Below, in pieces: positions 54,384 through 64,000 of a stretch of DNA of 64,000 nucleotides. Source of the DNA: Colocasia esculenta (lineage: Eukaryota; Streptophyta; Magnoliopsida; Alismatales; Araceae); contig CM024756.1 in the NCBI GenBank assembly GCA_014218235.1, positions 69,632,015 to 69,696,014 on the forward strand, in the 5' to 3' direction. Under the pieces are notes generated by a model. That model was not told where the DNA came from, searched no databases, and saw only the letters and a program-made list of their open reading frames with translations. The translations under genes and the position numbers were made by a program. How positions within the stretch are numbered: position 1 is the first letter of the stretch; every line of letters starts with the position of its first letter.

Positions 54384-56282
54384 TGATCAGCCCATCTCCA
54401 TAAATAAATTATCTTTTATTAAATGAATTTTTTGGTGATTAACAAAACCTTTGAAAACATTATTTAACATCCTTTCTCTAAGTTTATTAATAGGCATCAT
54501 GTAAATAAAAATTAATAAGTTATCCACACTCACTATTATTTGAAGTTCAAAGCATGAATTTCATAAATAAACAACGATTTCATCGCACAACGATTTCATA
54601 AGTAAAACAACGATTTCCATCGCACAACCATCTCATAAGTATAACAATGATTTCCATTGGACAACGATTTCCATCGTACAATGATTTCATAAGTAAAATA
54701 ACGATTTCCATCTCACAACGATTTTGGTCTAACATCGATTTCGTTCATATATCGATTTCATATCACTTAAACATCGATTTCATTGATACATCGATTTCAT
54801 TGATACATCGATTTCATATCACTTAAACATGGGTTTCGTTGCTACGTCGATTTCATTTCACTTGAACATCGATTTCGGTAAAACAACGATTTCATTATCG
54901 ATTATACTAAACAACAATTTCATCATTGAAACAATGATTCATTATTGATTTCACTTAAACAACAATTTCATCATTGAAACAAAGATTTCATTATCGATTT
55001 CACTTAAACAATAAATTGGTCGCTACAACGATTATGTTTCACTTAAACAACGACTTGGTCACTACAAAGATTTGGCCGCTACAATGATTGTGTTTCACTT
55101 AAACAATGACTTAGTCACTACAACGATTTGGTCGCCACACGATTCTATTTCACTTAAACAATGACTTGGTTGTTGCTACAACGATTCGGTTAATACATCA
55201 ACTTCTGTAGAACAACGTTTTCATCTCTACAACGATTTTCTATGAAACAAAGATTTTACTTAAAACAATGATTTCTTCTGTACATCAATTTCATTCATAT
55301 AACATTTGTGAATAGAACAACGATTTCACTATATTTATATATGGATTATGGTCACATCGACTCTATTCAACATAGATTTCATTTATTTGTTTATGACAAC
55401 AATTTCATGAATATATCAACTCTCTTCCCAACGATTATGATTTAAATAAAGTGTAATATACTTTCATTATCTTCAAGATAATCTTGAAAATAATTATCCT
55501 TCATGATATTCAAATTTATTATTTTTGAATCTCTGTGGAGTTCAAGTCTTCCCGCGTATAACACTATATCTCGTGCTCTTGAGCATTTATTGTGTTAGTA
55601 CATATCCATGCACGAAATATATCTGTGTGCTTTCTACTCCTGTGTTCTTTAAACAAAAGCTTTACAAGTTGTTTCCCTTTGGTGAGAAGGAAGACCTGTT
55701 GCATCAGGTGTTGGATTGTACCTCTTCGGGTAGAGAAGAGAAGGCCAGCTGCTACAGGATGTGTATGAGTCCTTAAGGGGGACAGTACCCTTGTTTAGTG
55801 AAATCCCAAGTTATTGCTTGGGGACTGGACATAGGACTCCTTGGGATAGGAGATCTGAACCAGGATAAAATTTCCTGTTGTCTATGTGTGCTTGCTTGTT
55901 TGTCTTTATTCCACACTAACTCTAACTGTCGAACTAAGTGTTTTCCGTCATGCGTTTTATTTACATGTATTTTTATAAAAGAATTTTTAGCAATCCATTC
56001 ACCCTCCCTCTGGGCTTGCTATATGGGAAACATTCACTCTGACTGCTCCAGAAGTCGAAGTATGACTGATTGTTGCTTATCACTTTGACTTTGTAAATGT
56101 CGAATTCTATGATCAGTTCATTGCGACTTCTATATAGTCGAAGTTTAGTTTGTATCTTTTGTACTTGACTCTGACTCTGATAGAGTCGAAGTACATGTCT
56201 TTCTGACTCTAACTTCCTTGATAACTTCTCTACTTAATATTTTTAGGTATAAAATTATTATTTCATAAGATCCATGAAATCT
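54384..56282 (+). repeat. 5' LTR of the Sirevirus-like element
   Basis: 1,899 bases. It holds the ACGATTTCAT array (54,565-55,445), a CTTTGGTGAGAAGG / GGACTGGAC region typical of Sirevirus U5 (55,670-55,850), and a C-rich CCATTCACCCTCCCTC near 55,997. It lacks ~615 bases present in the right LTR at 61,407-62,022. Confidence 0.75.
54565..55445. repeat. ACGATTTCAT minisatellite (left LTR)
   Basis: Some 35-40 degenerate copies of AACGATTTCAT occur with spacers such as AAGTAAAAC, ATCACTTAAACATCG and CACTTAAACAACGA. Periods range from 12 to 30 bases, with a change of spacer type along the array. Confidence 0.8.
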
Positions 56283-56340
56283 GAGGGTTCTTGTTTCTCT
56301 CTTTCCCACGATCCTCCAGAAACCTTCCTTGCTCGATTCC

Positions 56341-59300
56341 ATGGCCGCTTCTGGGAGTTCTGGCAGCGTGGGTGGTTACAACATCGCCTTCCTCACGACG
56401 GAGCAACAAGAACATTTTGCTACTGTAAGGATCAAGCTTTGTGGAAACAAGGCAGTGGATATAGAAGACCTAGAGAAGCATGGTATGCACAGCATAGTCG
56501 AAGCCATTCAGAGGATGAAGTAGACAAAGATGTGTACTATTCCTGAACTGAGTTTTCCAAACCTCGCGAAAGCCTTCTATACTTGCCTGAAATCAGAAGC
56601 AGATGGGTATCTCTCTTCCATAGTCAAAGGTACACCCATTCATATCAGTCATGATCTTTTGGAAAGATTATTTAGAGTTTCTACAGTTGGACACAGTTTG
56701 GTGGACTCAGTGGGCATTCATGCCAAGGGGCTAGGAATCATTGGAATATAGTACAAACTGAAGGATGGGAAGATCGACATCAACCAGTTCAATGCCTTTA
56801 ACAGAATATTACATTTTATAGTCTGTCAGATTTTGGTGCCGAGGAGTGTTACTTTTTCAACTTGCCCAAAGGGAGATTCTGATATGATGTTCTGAGCCAT
56901 CCAAAGTCAAGATATCAACATGGCTCAGGTTATAATAGAGAGGTTGAAGTCTGCCGCAGAGATGATTTGGGATAAGAAGAATAAGTTGGCAGTATCACTA
57001 CCATATGCTCATTTGCTTACCAGAATTTTCAAGGACTATGAAATTGATCTGAAGGGAGAAGTGATTGAGAATATGGGACACCCTATTCGGTCCAGAAACT
57101 TGAAAAAGAGTTGTTTTTCTCTTGTGGAAAATGTTTGGTCAAAGACATTGGTGGCAGAAGGAGAGACCATCATTGATGAAGCTCCAGAAATATCATCAGT
57201 CCAAGAGGCAAAGGCAAATGTCAGAGTTGAAGAACCTCCTGCATCAGTAAGGAGGATTGAGGATATAGCACCGGTGCACATTGAGCCCATTGGGAAATCA
57301 TCTGAAGTTGTGATCCCTCAATAGTCCCTGCACCTGCCATTGAAGAATCCTTAGGGACTGTTGCTCACATTGAGGGGCAGCAGGAAGAGACTCACATGGA
57401 AGACATCCCTAATGTTCCTGTTGCAGATGTTTTTATGGAAGTTAATTTGGCAGAAGTCATTCCAGAAGCTGTGGCACCAGGCCATACTGAAGATATTTAG
57501 ATGGAAGATGCTCCAGCTTAGGGGGATCCAGAGATTTAGGGGGAGCCTACTGCTAGTGCTCCTACAGATCAGTTCCAGTAAGGTGTTGTTGAAGACACCT
57601 CAGATGAGGATGTTGAACCAGTTGTTAGCTCCAGTAGAAAGGGTAAGAGTGTTGCCTCAAGAATTCCTTTACTCACCAGAAAGGCACACCACAGATCAAG
57701 AAGACGAAGATTCATGTGCACTTGAAGCCAGTCATTAATAAACTAAATGCACATGGGGAGATTTTGTGCTCTTTGCAATCCGAAGTAACATCCATTTTTA
57801 TTAGTCAGATCTGAGCTCCAGGAGATGAGAAGTGAGTTGGGTAGCTTGAAGCAGCTAGTGTCAGATCTTTCAGATTTTGTGAGGGTGCAATTGTCTATTC
57901 CTGCCCCTCCTCTCCCACTCAATTTGTACCAGAAGAACCAGTTGTTGGGTCATCCTGACCAATTTCTGAAGAGGAAGTCAGGCCACCAGGGCCTTCTGAA
58001 GAAGAAGTTAGGCCACCAGGGCCTTCTGAAGAAGAAGTCAAGCACACAGGGCCATTAGTCGCAGAGTTAGGGCCACCAGGGCCATCCGTTGAAGATGTTG
58101 ATACTGGGCCATTAGGGCCAGTGGAGTCAATGGCAAAACCAACTAGATCTCAAGCTTCTGTAGAGGTTGCTGTTGTGCCCCTAGAGCCTTATGTCCCCTT
58201 CTAACCTCAGACTCCAGCTCCTTCTTCTCCACCAACATCCTTCACTTCCCCACCTGCACTTGAACCTTCCAAGAAACCACTTCAAAAGCATATCTCTTCT
58301 CCTACACCTTTTCCTACTACCTCCTCTTCTTCACCTATTTCTTCTATTGTCTTTCCTCCTCCCACATTTGAGGAACCTCCAGCATCATCATCTGCTGGTC
58401 CCTCTTCTGTTGGACCATCTGCACCATCTCCTCCAACTTCATTCACCTCTCTTCATCCACCCACTCCACCATCCTTCATCACCATTATTCCGGAGGGTGC
58501 TCGTATTCAAGGCCATGTCATTCAGGACATTAAAGATGAGTTTGAAGAAGCAATTCTTCGCTCATCCTATCTATTTTCTCTCACGTTCACAGGACAGGTT
58601 CTCCTAGTCCTGCCCCCAAAAAGAGAAATTTTTTTAAGGAGCTTGCTATCTCCTCTGAACCTCGATTCTCTCCTCTTTGGTTCTCTCTTTTTGTGTAAAT
58701 AGAAGGAGATCTCTCTACTGTGAATACCTACAAAAATGCACCTTTTCTGCACTTTTTGGCCTTCCTCACCTCAATCTCACAGATCATCTGCATATTATTC
58801 TTCCTCTTTGTCCATTATCCAAAGTTGATCAATCCAAAGTCTTCTTCTCAGCTGAGTCTAAGACTGAAGACTAGTGGGCTCAGGATAATCAGTCTCTCTA
58901 CATGAAGTTTGTGCTTGCCAAATCTGAATGGTTCCCACCCTCTGACCACCCTCTCACATTGACTAAATGGGTTGTACTCCACCATAGAAATACTTGGGGT
59001 CATTTCATCCAGAGGGAAATCAAGTTAATCCGGCACTTCAAGATGTTCAATGATTACCGATTTGTCAATAAACTTCCAGAAGTTCAGCTTAGCCAATTTA
59101 GAGCAGCCATTGCTCAGCTAAGAACTGAAAATCCAGTCAACACTTCTCTTCATGTGAATTTTACTACTCTTAAGATGCCAGAGATTGTGTTTCTCCCTAA
59201 GATACATTCCTTGCTCATGGACTCTACTGTGGGTCCTACTATCTTTGAAAGGTTTGCTAGAGTCAAGGCCAGAATTACAGTTCAGCAGGGAGCTCCTCTT

Positions 59301-59880
59301 GCTTTCCACCAATTTCTGTTCAGAGAATATCACGGGGTTCTATCAAGTCTGATGTCTTCGCTCCTCTCTTGTCTGAGTGTGAAAGACACTTCCCCTTGAC
59401 TGGGAGAAGCACTATAACCAAGTGCTCAGCAGTTGGTCAATCTGAATCCATCCCTGTCTAGGTCCAACAAACCTACTCTTTCTGCTAAAGAATTTTTGGA
59501 TCTCAACTCCATTAATTTAGTTCAGGACCCTTTTGCCATTTGGGATGAGTGGTACAAAATCAATGTACCCCTGAAGAGGGAACTCTTACAGCACAAAATT
59601 TCTACCCTCTATCCATTGATAAGTTTCTTCTGCATGCTAGTTTTGGTTCTACTAGCTTCTTCTGGACATCTCTAGGAAAAGATGAGTTTGCCATCTTTAT
59701 TGAAGCTCAGAGGCAGCTCCACATCCAGAGACTTCGTCCAGATATGGGGCCTTCATACAACATCAGTTGGGGTGCTTTTAAGATTTTCTTTGAAGAGTAG
59801 GAACTCTAGGCTTGGCAAATCATTACTCGCCATGCCTCTCTTCTGTCTCCTGCCTTCTATATTTCTGAACCCCATTAAGT
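56341..59880 (+). pseudogene. 'Putative plant transposon protein' family frame, heavily decayed
   Basis: The start MAASGSSGSVGGYNIAFLTT is at 56,341. The conserved domain follows: ELSFPNLAKAFYTCLKSEAD, then GTPIHISHDLLERLFRVST, GLGIIGI, and ESxxxIWDKKNKLA-like NKLAVSLPYAHLLTRIF. Next comes an acidic Glu/Val-rich region. A short tandem repeat with the unit EEEVRPPGPS (~57,965-58,060), a Pro/Ser-rich stretch, and EGARIQGHVIQDIKDEFEEA (~58,500) lead to a C-terminal domain (FVLAKSEWFPPSDHPLTLT, ~58,905; HFKMFNDYRFVNKLPEVQLS, ~59,035). The 56,341-57,600 part stays in one frame but meets TAG at 56,521, 56,749, 57,322, ~57,498, ~57,520 and ~57,535, a TGA near 56,893 and a TAA near 57,580. Further on, frames shift. 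The biochemical role of the family is not known to me. Confidence 0.7.
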
Positions 59881-59968
59881 AATCGAATATGCTAATTTGC
59901 CTCCCATTTATCTTAGTCTCTTCTCTTCTATCTTTCTTTGGCTCCTTATATTTCTTTTTGCTTAATGA

Positions 59969-60085
59969 TAAAAAGGGGGAGAAAATATTCTGAAATAAAG
60001 ACTTTAAAAATTTTCAGCAAATTTATTTCAGCACCATTACACTTGTATATCTTTATGTTTTGTCATCACCAAAAAGGGGGGAGAT
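59969..60085 (+). promoter_or_regulatory. Two polypurine tracts of the Sirevirus-like element
   Basis: AAAAAGGGGGAGAAAA at about 59,971 and AAAAAGGGGGGAGAT at about 60,071, the second immediately before the 3' LTR. Duplicated tracts are usual in Sireviruses. Confidence 0.75.
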
Positions 60086-62629
60086 TGATCAGTTCATCTC
60101 CATAAATAAATTATCTTTTATTAAATAATTTTTGGTGATTAAAAAAACCTTTGAAAACATTATTTAACATCTTTTCTCTGAAGTTTATAATAGGCATCAA
60201 GTAAATTAAATTAATAACTTATCCACACTCACTGTTATTTGATGTTCAAAGCAAGAATTCATAAGTAAAACAATGATTTTCATCGTACAACGATTTCATA
60301 AGAAAAACAACGATTTCCATCGCACAATGATTTCATAAGTAAAATAACGATTTCCATCGCACAACGATTTCATAAGTAAAACAATGATTTTTACGCATAA
60401 TGATTTCATAAGTAAAACAACGATTTCTATCGCACAACAATTTCATAAGTAAAACAATGATTTCCATCTCACAACGATTTCGGTCTAACATCGATTCGTT
60501 GGTACATCGATTTCATATCACTTAAACATTGATTTCATTGATACATCGATTTCATATCACTTAAATATTAATTTCGTTGCTACATCGATTTCATTTCACT
60601 TGAACATCGATTTCGGTTAAAACAAGGATTTCATTATCGATTTTACTTAAACAATGATTTCATCATTGAAACAACGATTCATTATCGATTTTACTTAAAC
60701 AACGATTTGATCAATGAAACAATGATTTCATTATCGATTTCACTTAAATAACGACTTGGTCGCTGCAACGATTCTGTTTCACTTAAACAATGACTTGGTC
60801 ACTACAATGATTTGGTCGCTGCAATGATTCTGTTTCACTTAAACAACGACTTAGTCACTACAACGATTTAGTCGCTACAACGATTTGTTTCACTTAAACA
60901 ACGACTTGGTTGTTGCTATAATGATTCGATTGATACATCGACTTCTGTAGAACAATGATTTCATCTCTACAACGATTTTCTATGAAACAACGATTTTACT
61001 TAAACAACGATTTCACCTGTACATCAGTTTCATTCATATAACGATTGTGTATAGAACAATGATTTCACTATATTTATACTGGATTATGGTCCCATCGACT
61101 CCATTTCAACATAGATTTCATTTATATGTTTATGACAATGATTTAATGAATATATCAACTATCTTCACAACGATTATGATGTAATTATATTGTCATATTC
61201 TTTCATTATCTTCTCAGATAATCTTGAAAATAATTATCCTTCATGATATTCAAATGTATTCTTTTTGAATCTCTGTGGAGTTCAAGTCTTCCCGCGTATA
61301 ACACTGTATCTTGTGCTCTTGAGCATTTATTGTGTTAGTACATATCTCTACACAAATATATCTGTGTGCTTTCTACTCCTGTGTTCTTTAAACAAAAGCT
61401 TTACAGGGTGACAGAATGACATTTCCTTCTTGGCATATTTTCTTATTGCATGCCATCTAACGTTGACTGACAACTTAGAGACAATTGAGCTATCTATGTT
61501 TCAGTATTTATTGTGCACAAAATTCTGCCAGAATCACACCCTACAACGTTGGACAAACAAGAAGCAAAAGTTATCTGGCTGATCCTTCTCTGTGTGCATG
61601 TCTCACTGGGCATATAATGGCTGCAGGTATTCTTGGTACCCACGTTTGGACCATACTCAACTTGCGTGCCTCAGACATAGATACAACGGATACTTTAACG
61701 GCTATATTCTCAAGAGAAGATATATAGAAGACCGACGACTCCATGCAAAAAGAATAAGTTATCCTTTTGGAGAACCTGTAGAAGAGCTTGTTCATTCAGT
61801 CAATCAGTCTTTAGCTCTTAGCTCTCCACATCCATCTGCTTAATCTTTTGAGAGCTTGTGTAGATCTGAGAGAATCCACTACTGTAAATCTTTGTCTCTC
61901 AGACCTTGCCTCAGATCAAGCAATCCTATAAGCTTGGTATAGAGGCCATTCACTCTCTACTCATTTTTCTTGAGTGCTCCTCTTCGGTTGTGAAGAGAAG
62001 ACCTATTGTTGAACAGGTGGTTGTTTCCCTTTGGTGAGAAGGAAGACCTGTTGCATCAGGTGTTGGATTGTACCTCTTCGGGTAGAGAAGAGAAGGCGAG
62101 CTGCTACTGGATGTGTAAGAGTCCTTAAACGGGATAGTACCCTTGTTTAGTGAAATCCAAGTTGTTACTTGGGGACTGGACGTAGGACTCCTTGGGATAG
62201 GAGATCTGAACTAGGATAAAATTTCTTGTTGTCTATGTGTGCTTGCTTATTTGTCTTTATTCCACACTAACTCTAACTGTCGAACTTAGTGTTTTTGTCA
62301 AGCGTTTTATTTACAGGAATTATTCTAAACGAATTTTTAGCAATCCATTCCCCCCCCCTGGGCTGCTATCTGGGAAACATTCACTCTGACTGCTCCAGAA
62401 GTCGAAGTATGACTGATTATTGCTTATCACTCTGACTTTGCAAATGTCAAATTCTATAGTCAGTCTCATTGCGACTTCTGTAGAGTCAAAGTTCAGTTTG
62501 TATCTTTTGTACTTGACTTCGACTCTGATAGAGTCGAAGTACATGTCTTTCTGACTCTGACTTCCCTGAAACTTCTGTACGTAATATTTTCTGGTATAAA
62601 ATTATTATTTCATAAGATCCATGAAATCT
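60086..62629 (+). repeat. 3' LTR of the Sirevirus-like element
   Basis: 2,544 bases, collinear with the left LTR, including a second ACGATTTCAT array (about 60,250-61,195) and the AGTCGAAGT palindromes (62,385-62,545). The extra stretch 61,407-62,022 contains Sirevirus R-region-like sequence (GTAAATCTTTGTCTCTCAGA near 61,884). Confidence 0.75.
60250..61195. repeat. ACGATTTCAT minisatellite (right LTR)
   Basis: Same units and same order of spacer types as the left array, with individual insertions and deletions of units. Confidence 0.8.
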
Positions 62630-64000
62630 TGATTGTATGTTTTCTTAATGTGATTGTTATCCCTATGGGATCTTTTATAGAACATATAATACTTGTTTAC
62701 CCTATTGAAGAATGCCTCGTCTTGTCACTATCATTTAATGTATTCTAACAAGTAGGATATATTATATTCAAAATAGCCACACAAAAATATTCTTGAAAAG
62801 ATCTGAATTATTTATACAAATTGGTCTCTTGTTTTTTTGTCAGAAGTCCAGTTCTTCTTTATTCAGCAGTTGTCTTGCAGTTAATGCCATCAGGCGCATG
62901 GGGTATTTGACAGAGGCTCACCTACCACTGTCAGAACCTTACCATACCTTCTGATGCAACTGTTTGTCTACCTTTTATTGCACTAAACATCTGTCTATAA
63001 GAAGTTTTATAATTTACATATATTTCTGACTATTCTACCTCAGAAAGTATGGAGGTATCTTTTCTTTTGTTTTGTCTATTGTTGCAGAACATTTATTAAG
63101 CATGCTTCCAACATGGAGTTTCACAGAACATTAAATATAGTCTGTCCTTCATGCTATGAAGCCTCAAACGTAGTCTGAAGTCGTTGGAAAGCCAAAAGGT
63201 GAAGAACTGTTGGATAACAAGGATCTCAATAGCACCCATATATAAAGGATCAACGGTTACTTCTCAAATGGCTAGTTCTCCAACGGATAGCTTCAAATGG
63301 AAACTTAAAGAATTCTAAAGCATATATAGAAGTCGAAGTTGAACAAGACATACAGTTGGACAGTTAGACCAGTTAGCAACACACTCAACTCGCATCTGCA
63401 TTTAGCTAGCAAGATTCTTCTCAAGCCTTCTACTGAGTTCAAAGATAGAGAGCTTCCACAGTCTGAAAACTTCTGGGCTCTCCATGTCTTAGAAGTCTTG
63501 TTTCTGTTGGGTGGCATTTGCAATCCTTGGTTTTTCTTTAGTGCACTCTTGTTTGATTCAGAAAGTGCTAGAGCTGAAAGTTCTTTGTAATCCTTTCTGA
63601 ATACTCTTTGTTTGCTCATTCTTGTGAGCAGGCACACTAGTCTTTCATTTCTATTTTGTGCAACCCGCAGGAGGTTTGTTCCTGCAGTGCCCTCTTTTGA
63701 AGGGAAGACATTTTTGAAGGTAGTCTTTGTACCCTGTTAAGGGAAGACTTGCTTGGGAGCAAGTGGGCTTGTAATTCCTCTCAAGTGTGAGAGAAGGCCA
63801 AGTATTCATGGTAGTTAGTGAAATCTCAAGTGGTTTGCTTGAGAACTGGACGTAGGACTTTCATGTGGGAAGGGTCGAACCATGATAAAATTTCTTGTGC
63901 ATTTGTGTGATTGTTTTCGCCAACTTACACTTGTTTCACACACTACAAACACTAACAATTCTATTTAGTGTTGTATAATTTCAGATAAAAAAATTTTAAA
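62630..64000 (+). repeat. Sirevirus-type LTR reaching the window edge
   Basis: A TATA box (CATATATAAAGGATCAACGG, 63,236-63,255) is followed by CAAATGGCTAG/CCAACGGATAGC promoter-proximal words and the U5-like CTCAAGTGGTTTGCTTGAGA and GAACTGGACGTAGGAC (63,826-63,865). The left boundary is not defined, and the first ~500 bases have no recognised feature. Cut by the end of the window. Confidence 0.6.
63236..63255 (+). promoter_or_regulatory. TATA box of the Sirevirus-type LTR
   Basis: ATATATAAAGG lies about 600 bases upstream of the conserved U5 segment, the usual Sirevirus arrangement. Transcription would start some 30 bases downstream. Confidence 0.6.

Larger units (their letters stand above)
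54384..62629 (+). mobile_element. Non-autonomous Sirevirus-like element carrying a plant transposon protein frame
   Basis: LTR copies at 54,384-56,282 and 60,086-62,629 begin TGATCAG. The interior has a single decayed frame and two polypurine tracts (59,969; 60,070). No gag, protease, integrase or RT, and no recognisable primer site after the left LTR. The right LTR is directly preceded by AAAAAGGGGGGAGAT, which settles the orientation. I could not find a target duplication. Confidence 0.75.

Overview
This is nuclear DNA of a flowering plant with a large, repeat-rich genome. The evidence is plant-specific retrotransposon lineages (Ty3/gypsy Tat and Tekay, Ty1/copia, Sirevirus), plant-type short introns, and the plant-only mobile-domain and 'putative plant transposon protein' families. 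I cannot name a species. I found no ordinary single-copy host gene. Almost everything readable is transposable element: nested, truncated and decayed.

Layout. 1-2,620: AT-rich DNA with two clusters of a short GACGTC/GACGGC-type motif. 2,622-2,780 and 20,534-20,700: opposite ends of a DNA-transposon-like element, with a minisatellite next to the left end. Between them, 3,498-20,533, lies a ~17 kb Tat-lineage element (Tat-1). It has a 5' LTR, primer site, decayed gag-protease-RT-RNase H-second RNase H-integrase, and two antisense intron-containing genes in its 3' region: a plant mobile domain (PMD) gene with a coiled-coil tail, and a DUF7745/PMD-like gene. It ends in a polypurine tract and a rearranged 3' LTR. 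20,700-25,545: copia LTR, primer site, long leader with four covarying hairpins, and gag-protease, truncated. 25,546-28,060: 3' end, LTR and primer site of a second Tat element. 28,066-41,150: an old minus-strand Tekay element, split at 28,333/35,750 by a second Tekay element (28,334-35,749) with a 5-bp target duplication (CAGCA) and only ~0.6 kb between its LTRs; a MITE sits in one LTR. 40,616-41,110: palindromic tandem repeat. 41,158-43,292: a GC-rich LTR of another gypsy family. 43,293-50,341: a gag-only Tekay element, truncated in its 5' LTR. 50,342-52,220: gypsy fragments, an LTR flanked by outward-facing primer sites, and a TRIM-like piece with a 5S-rRNA-like segment (Cassandra type). 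52,221-53,310: Sirevirus 3' end and LTR. 53,315-54,383: obscure, with one LTR-end/primer-site-like junction. 54,384-62,629: an LTR element with no gag-pol that carries a decayed 'putative plant transposon protein' reading frame. 62,630-64,000: another Sirevirus-type LTR running off the window.

How the parts work together. Gag, protease, reverse transcriptase/RNase H and integrase would form a particle and copy RNA into DNA between primer site and polypurine tract; here nearly every copy is dead. The antisense genes of Tat-1 are the most unusual cargo. Their introns would not be removed from the sense genomic RNA, so they can survive retrotransposition. Premature stops are mostly TAG where the family has glutamine, which fits decay of methylated CHG sites. 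All family calls are from memory of motifs; no search was run.
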